From Agrobacterium tumefaciens (GTDB lineage Bacteria > Pseudomonadota > Alphaproteobacteria > Rhizobiales > Rhizobiaceae): DNA of 64,000 bases. Within the stretch, counting starts at the first letter, position 1. Each line of letters starts with the position of its first letter. Below are positions 17,381 through 25,155 of this stretch, piece by piece. The notes under the pieces were generated by a model, which was given only the letters and a program-made list of their open reading frames with translations, was not told where the DNA came from and searched no databases. The stretch is taken from the NCBI RefSeq assembly GCF_000834635.1, contig NZ_JXQV01000006.1, positions 188,501 to 252,500 on the forward strand. Reading direction: 5' to 3'. The translations under genes were made by a program, and so were the position numbers.

Positions 17381-19458
17381 TCAGGTGGCGGGCATTCATT
17401 GGCGGATTCGTGGTCGCAGCAGCGCTGACCGGCGCTGCGGTTTACGGGCTCGACCGTCTGGACCGCGCCTTTCCGCCACCTTTGCTAAACGCCCGCGTGG
17501 TCTCGCAGGAATTGCTGGATAAAGACGGCAAGCTGCTTCGAGCCTTCGCCACGCCTGAGGGGCGCTGGCGGCTCCACACGAGTGCCGCCGATGTTGATCC
17601 GCAATTTGTGAAAATGCTGGTCGCCTATGAGGATCAGCGGTTCTTCGAGCATGGCGGCGTGGATTTTCAGGCGCTGGCACGCGCCGGATGGCAGTTGCTC
17701 ATCAATGGCCGCATCGTCTCGGGCGCATCGACCCTGTCCATGCAGGTTGCGCGGTTGATCGAGCCGCGGGCCGACCGTTCGCTCAGCGCCAAACTTCTCC
17801 AGATGGTGCGCGCTATCCAGATCGAGCGGCGGCTGACGAAGAGCCAGATTATCGACCTCTATCTCAACATCGCGCCTTATGGCGGCAATCTGGAAGGTGT
17901 GCGGGCGGCAAGCCTTGCCTGGTTCGGCAAGGAGCCGCGACGGCTTGAAACGGCAGAAGCTGCTCTTCTCGTCGCACTTCCGCAATTGCCGGAAAAACGC
18001 CGCCCGGATCGTTACCCGCAAGCCGCAAAACAGGCGCGGGAGCGCGTGCTGCAACGTCTTGCCGTTTCCCAAGTCGTGGGAGAAGGCGAGGCGGCCCGCG
18101 CCTCTGTCGCCGCCGTCCCGGCAAAACGCATCGACCTACCCTCCTTTGCGCCGCATCTGGCGCAGGCGGCACGTGCCAAATTTCCAGCAAAGCTCACCAT
18201 AGGCTCGACGCTGCGTCTGCCCGTTCAAAAAGAGCTGGAAGATCTGGCGCGCCGTTCGGCTGAAAAGCTGGGCGACAGGGTTTCCGTCGCCATTGTCATG
18301 GCAGACAGCACGACGGGAGACATCATAGCCGAGGTCGGCTCGTCCGATTTTCTTGACAGTTCCCGCCGAGGCTGGGTGGAAATGTCGCGCGCTGTGCGCT
18401 CACCCGGCTCGACGCTGAAACCCTTCATCTATGGTCTGGCTTTCGAGAACGGCCTCATCGCCCAGGAAACCGTCATCGAAGATCGCCCGGCGGATTTTTC
18501 CGGCTATCGACCGCGCAATTTCGACATGCAGTATCAGGGCGATGTCAGCATTCGCCAGGCCCTGCAACTCTCCCTCAACGTGCCCTCGGTGCGCCTGCTG
18601 GATGCCGTCAGCCCCGCTGCCCTCATGGTCCGCTTTCGCCGCGCCTCGGTGAAGCTGACCCTGCCAAAGGCCGAGGCTCCGGGGCTGGCCATTGCGCTTG
18701 GTGGTGCCGGTCTGTCCCTGGTTGATCTCGTGCAACTTTACGCCCCCCTTGCCAATGGCGGCCAACCTGTTGCGCTGGGGGATGGTGTTCGAAGTGCGCC
18801 TGAAGTGCTGGATGTCGATCCGCTGTTTTCGAAGGCGGCCATCTGGAACATCACCGATATCCTCTCCGACGTTCTGCCGCCGCTTGGCATGAAGCAGCGC
18901 GGCATCGCTTATAAGACCGGCACCAGCTATGGTTATCGCGACGCATGGTCTGTTGGTTTTGATGGCCGTTACGTCATCGGCGTATGGGCCGGGCGGGCCG
19001 ACAATGGCTCGGTTCCCGGGCTTGCGGGTTATGTGTCGGCAGCGCCCATCCTGTTTGAGGCCTTCGCGAAATCAGGCGTCGCCATCACGCCCTTTCCTGC
19101 ACCACCATCTGGCACAACACGGCTGGCCTATCGTGATCTTCCGGCGAACCAGCGCCGCTTCAGCGTCACGAGTAGCGGTCTTTTGTCGACATCAAGGCGC
19201 GAAGCCTCGCCGCAGATCGTCTATCCGCCAGAGGGTGCGCGCATTGAACTGACAAGCCAGAGCGGCGGCCTGTCGCCACTGGTGCTGAAACTGCAGGGCG
19301 GTCGTGCGCCCTTCCATTGGCTGGCCAATGGCAAGCCGCTGCCAGAATCCTCGCGCCGCCGCAGCTCCGAATGGCTGCCGGAGGGGCAGGGCTTTTCGAC
19401 ACTGACGGTCATCGATGCCGATGGGCGGGCGTCAAGTGTTCGCATTTTCGTGGAGTAG
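17377..19458 (+). CDS. pbpC: penicillin-binding protein 1C
   Basis: 693 residues. One N-terminal membrane helix (about 6-24), a GT51 glycosyltransferase domain (about 50-230) with catalytic Glu85 in EDQRFFEHGG, a transpeptidase domain (about 290-570) with Ser345-x-x-Lys348 in SPGSTLKPF, an SLN motif and KTGTSYG starting at Lys513, and the C-terminal BiPBP domain typical of PBP1C (about 605-690). It polymerises glycan strands and may cross-link them at the periplasmic face of the inner membrane. Translationally coupled to the macroglobulin gene by a 4-base overlap, which suggests a joint function in repairing and guarding the envelope. Confidence 0.94.
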   Translation: MIRWRAFIGGFVVAAALTGAAVYGLDRLDRAFPPPLLNARVVSQELLDKDGKLLRAFATPEGRWRLHTSAADVDPQFVKMLVAYEDQRFFEHGGVDFQALARAGWQLLINGRIVSGASTLSMQVARLIEPRADRSLSAKLLQMVRAIQIERRLTKSQIIDLYLNIAPYGGNLEGVRAASLAWFGKEPRRLETAEAALLVALPQLPEKRRPDRYPQAAKQARERVLQRLAVSQVVGEGEAARASVAAVPAKRIDLPSFAPHLAQAARAKFPAKLTIGSTLRLPVQKELEDLARRSAEKLGDRVSVAIVMADSTTGDIIAEVGSSDFLDSSRRGWVEMSRAVRSPGSTLKPFIYGLAFENGLIAQETVIEDRPADFSGYRPRNFDMQYQGDVSIRQALQLSLNVPSVRLLDAVSPAALMVRFRRASVKLTLPKAEAPGLAIALGGAGLSLVDLVQLYAPLANGGQPVALGDGVRSAPEVLDVDPLFSKAAIWNITDILSDVLPPLGMKQRGIAYKTGTSYGYRDAWSVGFDGRYVIGVWAGRADNGSVPGLAGYVSAAPILFEAFAKSGVAITPFPAPPSGTTRLAYRDLPANQRRFSVTSSGLLSTSRREASPQIVYPPEGARIELTSQSGGLSPLVLKLQGGRAPFHWLANGKPLPESSRRRSSEWLPEGQGFSTLTVIDADGRASSVRIFVE

Positions 19459-19473
19459 GCGACTCGGGTGACA

Positions 19474-19493
19474 TGCCGCCCTGTTCGGCGGCA
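19474..19493. terminator. hairpin between convergent pbpC and ABC ATPase genes
   Basis: Perfect 7-bp stem TGCCGCC/GGCGGCA with a 6-base loop in the 50-base convergent gap, followed on the plus strand by CATCCTTT. T-tract is weak. Confidence 0.5.
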
Positions 19494-19508
19494 CATCCTT
19501 TGCTCACA

Positions 19509-20261
19509 TCAAGCCGTGCCATCCACAAGAATGAATGGCTGCCCTTTTGAGCACATCTCGATGCGCGCTTCCACCCGGTAGATCCGGCGCAGCATGTCGC
19601 TGGTGATCACATCGCCCGTGCGGCCACTCACCGCCATCGCACCACCGGCAATCACGAGTGTGTGCTCGCAATAGCGCAGCGCATGGTTCAGGTCATGCAG
19701 CGCAATCAGCACGATCATGCCTTGGCTGCGGGCAAGCTTGGAGATGAAATCGAGCACCTCCACCTGCCGGTGAAGGTCCAGTGCCGAAGTCGGCTCGTCC
19801 ATCAGCAGAACTTCCGGCTTGCGCACCAGCGCCTGCGCCAGCGAAACCAGCTGGCGTTGTCCGCCAGACAATTCACCAAGGCCCCGGAAGGCCAGCTCGC
19901 CGATGTTGAGCGCTTTTAAAATGGCATCGATTTCCGCCAGCTCATCATCATGCACCTTCCAGCTGCTGCCCTGCTTGGCAGACAGAAGAATGGATTCGTA
20001 GACCGTCAGAACCGCATTGGCACCGGTATCCTGCGGCATGTAGCAAATGGTGCGCGGGCCTTTATCCGTCTGCGACAGGGTCACGACGCCTGGGCCTTTG
20101 ATGAGGCCCGCAATGCGCTTGAACAGGGTGGATTTGCCAGCGGCATTGGGACCGATCACGGCGGTCACGCTTCCGGCTTCCAGCATATCCATGGTCACAT
20201 CGGCCAGCACCGTGACGCGCCCATATTTGGCGCCAACATCCTGAAGGGCGAGGGCTACCAT
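19509..20261 (-). CDS. iron-chelate-type ABC transporter ATP-binding protein
   Basis: 250 residues, FepC/BtuD class. Walker A GPNAAGKST (37-45), a Q-loop MPQD, signature LSGGQRQ (about 134-140), Walker B VLLMDEP and H-loop ALHDLNHAL are all intact. It energises import across the inner membrane together with the FecCD permease, whose gene end it overlaps by 7 bases. Last gene of the four-gene operon: two binding proteins, permease, ATPase. The IRO box before the first gene points to iron or an iron chelate as cargo; cobalamin or haem remain possible from sequence alone. Confidence 0.88.
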   Translation of the reverse strand: MVALALQDVGAKYGRVTVLADVTMDMLEAGSVTAVIGPNAAGKSTLFKRIAGLIKGPGVVTLSQTDKGPRTICYMPQDTGANAVLTVYESILLSAKQGSSWKVHDDELAEIDAILKALNIGELAFRGLGELSGGQRQLVSLAQALVRKPEVLLMDEPTSALDLHRQVEVLDFISKLARSQGMIVLIALHDLNHALRYCEHTLVIAGGAMAVSGRTGDVITSDMLRRIYRVEARIEMCSKGQPFILVDGTA

Positions 20262-21322
20262 GCGCGTCTCCTGTTGGAGAAGATGAGAACAAAGAAGAAG
20301 GGAACGCCAACCAGTGCCGTGATAACGCCGATGGGCAGAATCGCACCGGGAATGAGCACCTTGCTGACCACAGATGTGACAGACAGCAGCAGCGCACCGC
20401 AGATGACAGAGCCGGGCAGGAAGAAGCGCTGGTCTTCACCCACCACCATGCGGGCAATATGCGGGCCGACAAGGCCGATAAAGCCGATTGTGCCGACGAA
20501 GGACACAGGGATGGAGGCCAGCAGGCTGACGGTGAGCATGGTGTGCAGCCGCAGGCGGCGCACATTGATGCCCATGCTCGCGGCCTTGTCATCACCCAGA
20601 CGCAGGGCCGTTAGTGCCCAGGCATTTTTCATGAACAGGGGAACGGTCAGCACCAGAATGGCAGCGGTCACATAGACCTTTGCCCATGTTGCCTTGGTGA
20701 GGCTGCCCATGGTCCAGAACACAACGGCGGCGAGCGCCTGTTCGGATGCCAGATATTCCAGCATGGAAAGAGCGGCGTTGAAGGTAAAAACCAGCGCAAT
20801 GCCCAGAAGCACGATGGTCTCCACGGTCACGCCGCGCATGGTCGATGCGAAGTGAATGAAGAGAGCCGCGACCATGGCCATCACGAAGGCGTTGATCGGC
20901 ACCATATATTCGACCGCACCTGGGAAAAGCGCGACACCACCAACCAGCGCAAGGGCTGCACCAAAGCTGGCGGCCGCTGAAATGCCGAGCGTAAACGGGC
21001 TCGCCAGCGGGTTGGCCAGAATGGTCTGCATCTGCGCACCTGCCACAGAAAGTGATGCACCAACCGTGACCGCCATCAGCGCGATCGGCATGCGAATGTC
21101 CCAGATCACGACGCGCAACTGGTTGGCAACGCCCGTGGGATCAAGGATAGCGCTGACGACTTGCGAGAGCGTATAGCGTGCCGGTCCAAGCGCCATATCG
21201 GTCGCAAGGCTGAGACAAAGGGCAACAACCAGCCCAATCAGGATCAGAATACGCCGGGCGGCAAGGGCGCGGTACTGCGCGCCACCTGTCTCTTCAGTCA
21301 CGGTTTCCACGATGGATGCCAT
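20255..21322 (-). CDS. FecCD-family ABC transporter permease
   Basis: 355 residues, hydrophobic with about ten predicted membrane segments as in BtuC and FecCD. Family signatures include DIRMPIALMAVTVGASLSVAG (split around residues 76-96), NPLASPFTLGISAAASFGA, and GFIGLVGPHIARM near residue 275, the cytoplasmic loop that contacts the ATPase. Its ATG abuts the TAA of the upstream binding-protein gene, and its end overlaps the ATPase start, so the three are translationally coupled. A single permease means a homodimeric channel. Confidence 0.9.
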   Translation of the reverse strand: MASIVETVTEETGGAQYRALAARRILILIGLVVALCLSLATDMALGPARYTLSQVVSAILDPTGVANQLRVVIWDIRMPIALMAVTVGASLSVAGAQMQTILANPLASPFTLGISAAASFGAALALVGGVALFPGAVEYMVPINAFVMAMVAALFIHFASTMRGVTVETIVLLGIALVFTFNAALSMLEYLASEQALAAVVFWTMGSLTKATWAKVYVTAAILVLTVPLFMKNAWALTALRLGDDKAASMGINVRRLRLHTMLTVSLLASIPVSFVGTIGFIGLVGPHIARMVVGEDQRFFLPGSVICGALLLSVTSVVSKVLIPGAILPIGVITALVGVPFFFVLIFSNRRRAW

Positions 21323-22456
21323 TTATTGTGCGCCTTCAAGTGAAACGAAATATCCCGGCTTGTAGGTCACGGGCAGGAATTTCTTGTGAAATTCCTCGAA
21401 GTTCTTTTCCGGGTCGAGGTCCGCAAATAGCTCAGGATGGAACCATTTGGCAAATTGCTGGATCGGCGCGAATTCATACGGTGCGCCATAAAACTGGTGC
21501 CACACCGCGTGGACATGGCCCTTCTTCACGGCATCCAGCTCTGAAAACGGCGTGCGCTCCATCAGCTTTGCCAGCCTTTGGCGAGCCACAACCATATCGG
21601 CACCGCGCCCTGCCGGGACGAACTGGTTGATGTCGGATTCTGCCGCCCAGTTGGAGCCGGTCACGATGACATGCTCGGGATTGGACACGATCAGTTGCTC
21701 TGGGTTGAGATCGCCAAACGTTGTCTTGAACACTTCTGAGCCGATGTTCTTTCCACCGGCCTCATCGATCATCTTGCCGAAATTGGCCGGGCCGAATGTG
21801 CGGCAGCAGTTGTTTTCGCCCGATATGCCCGGTGCACGCTCGATGAAGACAACGGGGCGCTTCAGGTCTTTGACAGAGGCCAGCCGGTCGGTGACCAGCG
21901 CGATCTGGTCCTTTCGGTAGGCAAGGAATTCCTCCGCGCCGCGCTCGGCACCGAAGATCTGGCCGAGGGTGCGGACCGAGTTTTCACTGTTCTTTTCCGG
22001 GTTGAGGCGGAAGTCCAGATAGACGACCTTGATGCCCGCGGCGGCTGCCTTTTCTTCAAGGCCGCTTTCCTTGGCGCCCTTTTCCGCTTCAAGATTGAGG
22101 GTGAGCACATCAGGCGAAAGCGCAATGGCTTTCTCCAGGCTGAAATCGCCCTGCGGAATATAGCCGAAGCGCGGCAGATCGGCGATCTGCGGGAAGCGCT
22201 CGACATAGGCCTTGTAGCTATCCGGGTCTTTGGTCAGAAAATCGTCGCGCCAGCCAACAATGGTGTCGAATGTCTTGTCGCCCTTGAGCGCCGCAATAAC
22301 GTGAATCTGTCGTGCTTCGCCAACAATGACGCGCTTGGCGGGCAGGTCGATATCGACCTTGCGACCGGCAGCGTCGATAATCTCTGCTGAAAGCGCGGGT
22401 GTTGCGATGAGCGCGATGGCGAGGGCTGCGATCCGCGTGAGCATGGTGCGGGACAT
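21323..22456 (-). CDS. iron-type ABC transporter solute-binding protein (copy 1)
   Basis: About 377 residues: signal peptide (1-25, ending PALSA) and a cluster-A (FecB/BtuF-like) periplasmic binding domain. Homologous along its length to the next gene: both share VGWRDD, a vicinal Cys pair (NNCCRTFG here), FGKM, PEQ(L/I), WHQFY near the C-terminus and a KPGYFVSL tail. The ATG at 22456 is favoured over the ATG 6 bases upstream because AAGGA lies 6-7 bases from it. Both conserved Tyr/His/Cys residues could contact a metal chelate, but the ligand is not known. Confidence 0.85.
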   Translation of the reverse strand: MSRTMLTRIAALAIALIATPALSAEIIDAAGRKVDIDLPAKRVIVGEARQIHVIAALKGDKTFDTIVGWRDDFLTKDPDSYKAYVERFPQIADLPRFGYIPQGDFSLEKAIALSPDVLTLNLEAEKGAKESGLEEKAAAAGIKVVYLDFRLNPEKNSENSVRTLGQIFGAERGAEEFLAYRKDQIALVTDRLASVKDLKRPVVFIERAPGISGENNCCRTFGPANFGKMIDEAGGKNIGSEVFKTTFGDLNPEQLIVSNPEHVIVTGSNWAAESDINQFVPAGRGADMVVARQRLAKLMERTPFSELDAVKKGHVHAVWHQFYGAPYEFAPIQQFAKWFHPELFADLDPEKNFEEFHKKFLPVTYKPGYFVSLEGAQ

Positions 22457-22487
22457 GGTCATTCCTTTTCGATCTGGAAACGCAATC

Positions 22488-22514
22488 GGCAAGGCCCTGT
22501 CGTCAGGCCTTGCC
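22488..22514 (-). promoter_or_regulatory. intercistronic stem-loop after the first binding-protein gene
   Basis: Perfect 9-bp stem GGCAAGGCC/GGCCTTGCC with a 9-base loop, 40 bases after the stop codon of the promoter-proximal binding-protein gene and before the second. It has no T-tract, so it is more likely an mRNA 3'-end stabiliser than a full terminator. Confidence 0.55.
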
Positions 22515-22553
22515 TTGATGCTGGACAGCGCTCCTCCTTCGCCGTCCCCGGTT

Positions 22554-23687
22554 TTACTTGTCGTCCTTCAGGGACACGAAGTAGCCGGGCTTGTAGTCAA
22601 GCGGCAGGAAGCGGGCATGCAGTTCCTTGAAGGTTGCTTCAGGATCGAGATCCTTGAACAGCTCAGGGTGCAGCCACTTGGCAATTTCCTGAATGGCCAC
22701 GAACTGGTACGGATTGTTGTAGAACTGGTGCCAGATGGCGTGGACATTGCCGTCTGCAACCGCCTTGACGCCGGTAAAGGCAGGGCGCTTGGTCAGGTTT
22801 TCCAGCTTGCGGCGTGCTTCTTTCAGGTCTGCACCATAGCCAACGCCCACCCAGTTGCCGCCGGGAACATAGGCTTCCCACTTGCCACCGGTGATGATGA
22901 TCTGGTCAGGGTTGGATGCGATGATCTGCTCTGGATTAACAGTGCCGAACGTGCCGGGAATGATGCCCTTGGCCATGTTGATGCCACCGGCGAGTTCGAC
23001 CATCTTGCCAAAATTCTCGTTGCCGAAAGACATGCAGCAATCTTCGGAATATCCACCGGCGCGCTCAACGAAAACGACGGGGCGCTTTGGATTTTCTTTT
23101 GCCAGAACGTCGGTGACGCGGCTGATGCTGTCTGCACGGAACTTGATGAAGTCTTCGGCAACATCCGACTTGCCCATCAGCTTGCCCATGACGCGCATGC
23201 TTGGCTCTGTGTTTTCCATCGGCTTTTCACGGAAATCGACGTAAACCAGGGGAATGCCGACCTTGCCAAGCTTTTCGATGTAGCCGGCTTCTTCCGTTGC
23301 GGTCTTGGCATCGATGTTCATCAGAATGACATCGGGCTTCAGCGCAACGGCCTGTTCTATATCGAATGTACCGTCCTTCATGCCACCGAATGTCGGCAGT
23401 TTGGCGATCTCTGGGTATTTTGCGAGATAGGCTTCGTAGGACTCAGGGTCTGCCTTTGGCAGGTCATCGCGCCAGCCAACAACGTGCTCGAAGGGGTTGT
23501 TCTTGTCCAGCGCGGCCAGGAAGTAGATCTGTCGTCCCTCGCCCAGAATGACGTGTTTTACCGGGACATTGACCTCGACATCGCGACCGGTCACATCCTT
23601 GACCGTTACCTTTTCGGCAAAGGCTGGCAAGACGGTTGAAACGAGAAGACCCATTGCAAGAATGGCGGATTTGCCTCTAATGCGCAT
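22554..23687 (-). CDS. iron-type ABC transporter solute-binding protein (copy 2, promoter-proximal)
   Basis: 377 residues. Signal peptide 1-24 (ending PAFA), then a BtuF/FecB-like binding domain. Paralogue of the following gene; shared landmarks are VGWRDD, EDCCMSFG with a Cys pair, FGKM, NPEQIIASNPDQIIITGG, WHQFY and KPGYFVSL. As first gene of the operon it should be made in excess; a stem-loop separates it from the second copy. The promoter region has TTGACT with a 17-base spacer to ATAAAG, overlapped by an IRO box. Periplasmic delivery of iron or an iron chelate to the downstream FecCD permease is the likely role. Confidence 0.87.
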   Translation of the reverse strand: MRIRGKSAILAMGLLVSTVLPAFAEKVTVKDVTGRDVEVNVPVKHVILGEGRQIYFLAALDKNNPFEHVVGWRDDLPKADPESYEAYLAKYPEIAKLPTFGGMKDGTFDIEQAVALKPDVILMNIDAKTATEEAGYIEKLGKVGIPLVYVDFREKPMENTEPSMRVMGKLMGKSDVAEDFIKFRADSISRVTDVLAKENPKRPVVFVERAGGYSEDCCMSFGNENFGKMVELAGGINMAKGIIPGTFGTVNPEQIIASNPDQIIITGGKWEAYVPGGNWVGVGYGADLKEARRKLENLTKRPAFTGVKAVADGNVHAIWHQFYNNPYQFVAIQEIAKWLHPELFKDLDPEATFKELHARFLPLDYKPGYFVSLKDDK

Positions 23688-23731
23688 CGAAATTGTTCTC
23701 CGGTAAAAACTGTTCGCGCTTTATGATTTTA

Positions 23732-23746
23732 TGATTGGAATAGTCA
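23732..23746. promoter_or_regulatory. IRO box (RirA-type iron-responsive operator)
   Basis: TGATTGGAATAGTCA is an exact TGA-N9-TCA, the published IRO-box pattern recognised by RirA in Rhizobiales. It lies 45 bases upstream of the first binding-protein gene and 50 bases upstream of the divergent methyltransferase, overlapping a -35-like TTGACT on the minus strand, as expected for repression in iron-replete cells. Confidence 0.65.
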
Positions 23747-23795
23747 AGTTTTATCTTTTAGACAGTTTCTAAGGCAGAGATTTGGGAAGACGGAA

Positions 23796-24608
23796 ATGGT
23801 AACGGGCGCTAACAAATACGGTAACAATTTCAGCCTGCGCGATGAGATCAAGGCCTATTGGTCCCAGCGCGCGCCGACCTTTGATCTGTCTCCCGGCCAC
23901 GAAATTTTCTCCGAGGAAGAGCGGGCGGCATGGCACCGCCTTATGGAAAAGCATCTTGGGCGCGGTGAGGGCAGAACTGCGCTTGACCTCGCCTCCGGCA
24001 CCGGCGTCATCTCGCATCTGATGGATGATCTGGGTTACCGCGTCACCGGGCTGGACTGGGCAGAGCCCATGCTGGAGCGCGCCAAGGCCAAAGCGGCAAG
24101 CCGAAACCGCAGCATCACATTTCGCATGGGCGATGCTGAGAACACCATGGAGCCTGAGAACGCTCATGATGTCATCATCAACCGTCATCTGGTCTGGACA
24201 TTGGTGGACCCGCAGGCGGCGTTTACGGAATGGCTGCGGGTGTTGAAGCCCGGCGGCAAGGTGCTGATTGTCGATGGTGATTTTGTCAATGTGAGCACGA
24301 CCGAAAAGCTGTTGAAGAAACTCGCCGCCTGGCTGCAAAAATATGGCGTGTTGAAAGCCGATCCGTTGCATGCCACGGCAGAGATGATGGGTATCCACAA
24401 CTCCATCCTGTCACGTGTCTATTTTTCCCAAGGGGCGCGGGCTGAGGCCGTCGCTGCGCTGTTGCGGGAAGCCGGTTTCGAAAACATCGTTATCGATACC
24501 GATCTTCGCGCCATCCACAAAACTCAGGCGAAGAACTGGAACATGCTGAAAGCGGCAGCCAGAGGCATCCAGCATCGCTTCGCCATTTCGGCAAGCAAGC
24601 CAGTCTGA
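23796..24608 (+). CDS. class I SAM-dependent methyltransferase
   Basis: 270 residues. Motif I ALDLASGTGVISHL (about 64-77), motif II-like VTGLDWAEPML, motif III MGDAENT, and motif post-I WLRVLKPGGKVLIVDGDF place it in the Methyltransf_11/25 small-molecule group. The N-terminal DEIKAYWSQRAPTFD is typical of UbiE-like and metabolite methyltransferases. It is transcribed divergently from the iron-type ABC operon across the IRO box and may be co-regulated by iron. A role in modifying a metallophore or tetrapyrrole is only an inference from this arrangement. Ribosome binding site GGGAAGA. Confidence 0.85.
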   Translation: MVTGANKYGNNFSLRDEIKAYWSQRAPTFDLSPGHEIFSEEERAAWHRLMEKHLGRGEGRTALDLASGTGVISHLMDDLGYRVTGLDWAEPMLERAKAKAASRNRSITFRMGDAENTMEPENAHDVIINRHLVWTLVDPQAAFTEWLRVLKPGGKVLIVDGDFVNVSTTEKLLKKLAAWLQKYGVLKADPLHATAEMMGIHNSILSRVYFSQGARAEAVAALLREAGFENIVIDTDLRAIHKTQAKNWNMLKAAARGIQHRFAISASKPV

Positions 24609-24684
24609 CCAGCAACCGGGCAGGGTGAATGGTCACGCGGCGCAGGAGCGCCCGTGATCTGCTTTCATCAAACCGGAAGAGCAC

Positions 24685-24740
24685 ACGCAAATGCGGTGAT
24701 GTCTCTGGTCTGTATGGTTGTCTGGCGTCCGCATTTGCGT
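24685..24740. repeat. long inverted repeat / candidate structured RNA
   Basis: 12-bp perfect arms ACGCAAATGCGG and CCGCATTTGCGT enclose 32 bases; an outer pair AAGAGC/GCTCTT (24677-24682 and 24748-24753) extends the stem with an asymmetric internal loop. It lies 77 bases after the methyltransferase stop. No T-tract follows. Confidence 0.4.
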
Positions 24741-25117
24741 GGCCATTGCTCTTTTCGGTCTTTCAAAGGTGGAACGACCGGGCCGGGGCGTTAATGACCC
24801 GGTCCAGTCGTTGTCTCTCGTTCCAATAGGCCCTGCGCTCCACATTCGAGACCCGGAATAGCATCTCGGTCGAGCGGTCCAACCTATTGGTTGCCTCAAT
24901 CGACGTCTTGTTTCCCGACCGCACGTTCCGGTCTGAATTCAATCCGCCACCTCTCTCACCAACCGTGGCTCGCGATCCACTTAGGCTTTGAGAAGCTGGG
25001 AGATTGTAGGCTCGGGTCGGGGGAAGATTGAGAAACTTTTTTTCGATTTTTTGTAGTTTTCGATCAAGCCATTGATTGGCCAACGATCTTTCTCATTTCT
25101 GAGAAAAAGGGCGAAAC

Positions 25118-25142
25118 GGCCGGAGTGCGCAACACCCCGGCC
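25118..25142 (-). terminator. terminator of the polyol oxidation operon
   Basis: On the minus strand a 10-bp stem GGCCGGGGTG/CACTCCGGCC (one G-U) with a 5-base loop, followed by GTTTCGCCCTTTTTCTC, 14 bases after the Gfo/Idh stop codon. Confidence 0.7.
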
Positions 25143-25155
25143 CGTTCTCGCAATC

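Larger units (their letters stand above)
24609..25155. other. 547-bp gap between convergent genes, no supported gene
   Basis: Holds a hairpin near the left end (24685-24740) and a terminator at the right end (25118-25142). A 106-codon minus-strand frame with a TTG start (24763-25083) lacks a ribosome binding site and any recognised motif. A further short palindrome TTTCTCA/TGAGAAA lies at 25089-25106. Otherwise nothing recognised. Confidence 0.5.

Noticed and set aside
22326-23639. 437-codon plus-strand frame opposite the two binding-protein genes
   Set aside because: It runs across two well-supported genes on the minus strand and the gap between them, with no recognisable motif.
24763-25083. 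106-codon minus-strand frame in the large convergent gap
   Set aside because: TTG start without a ribosome binding site, no motif, and it starts just after a terminator. Left as non-coding pending conservation data.
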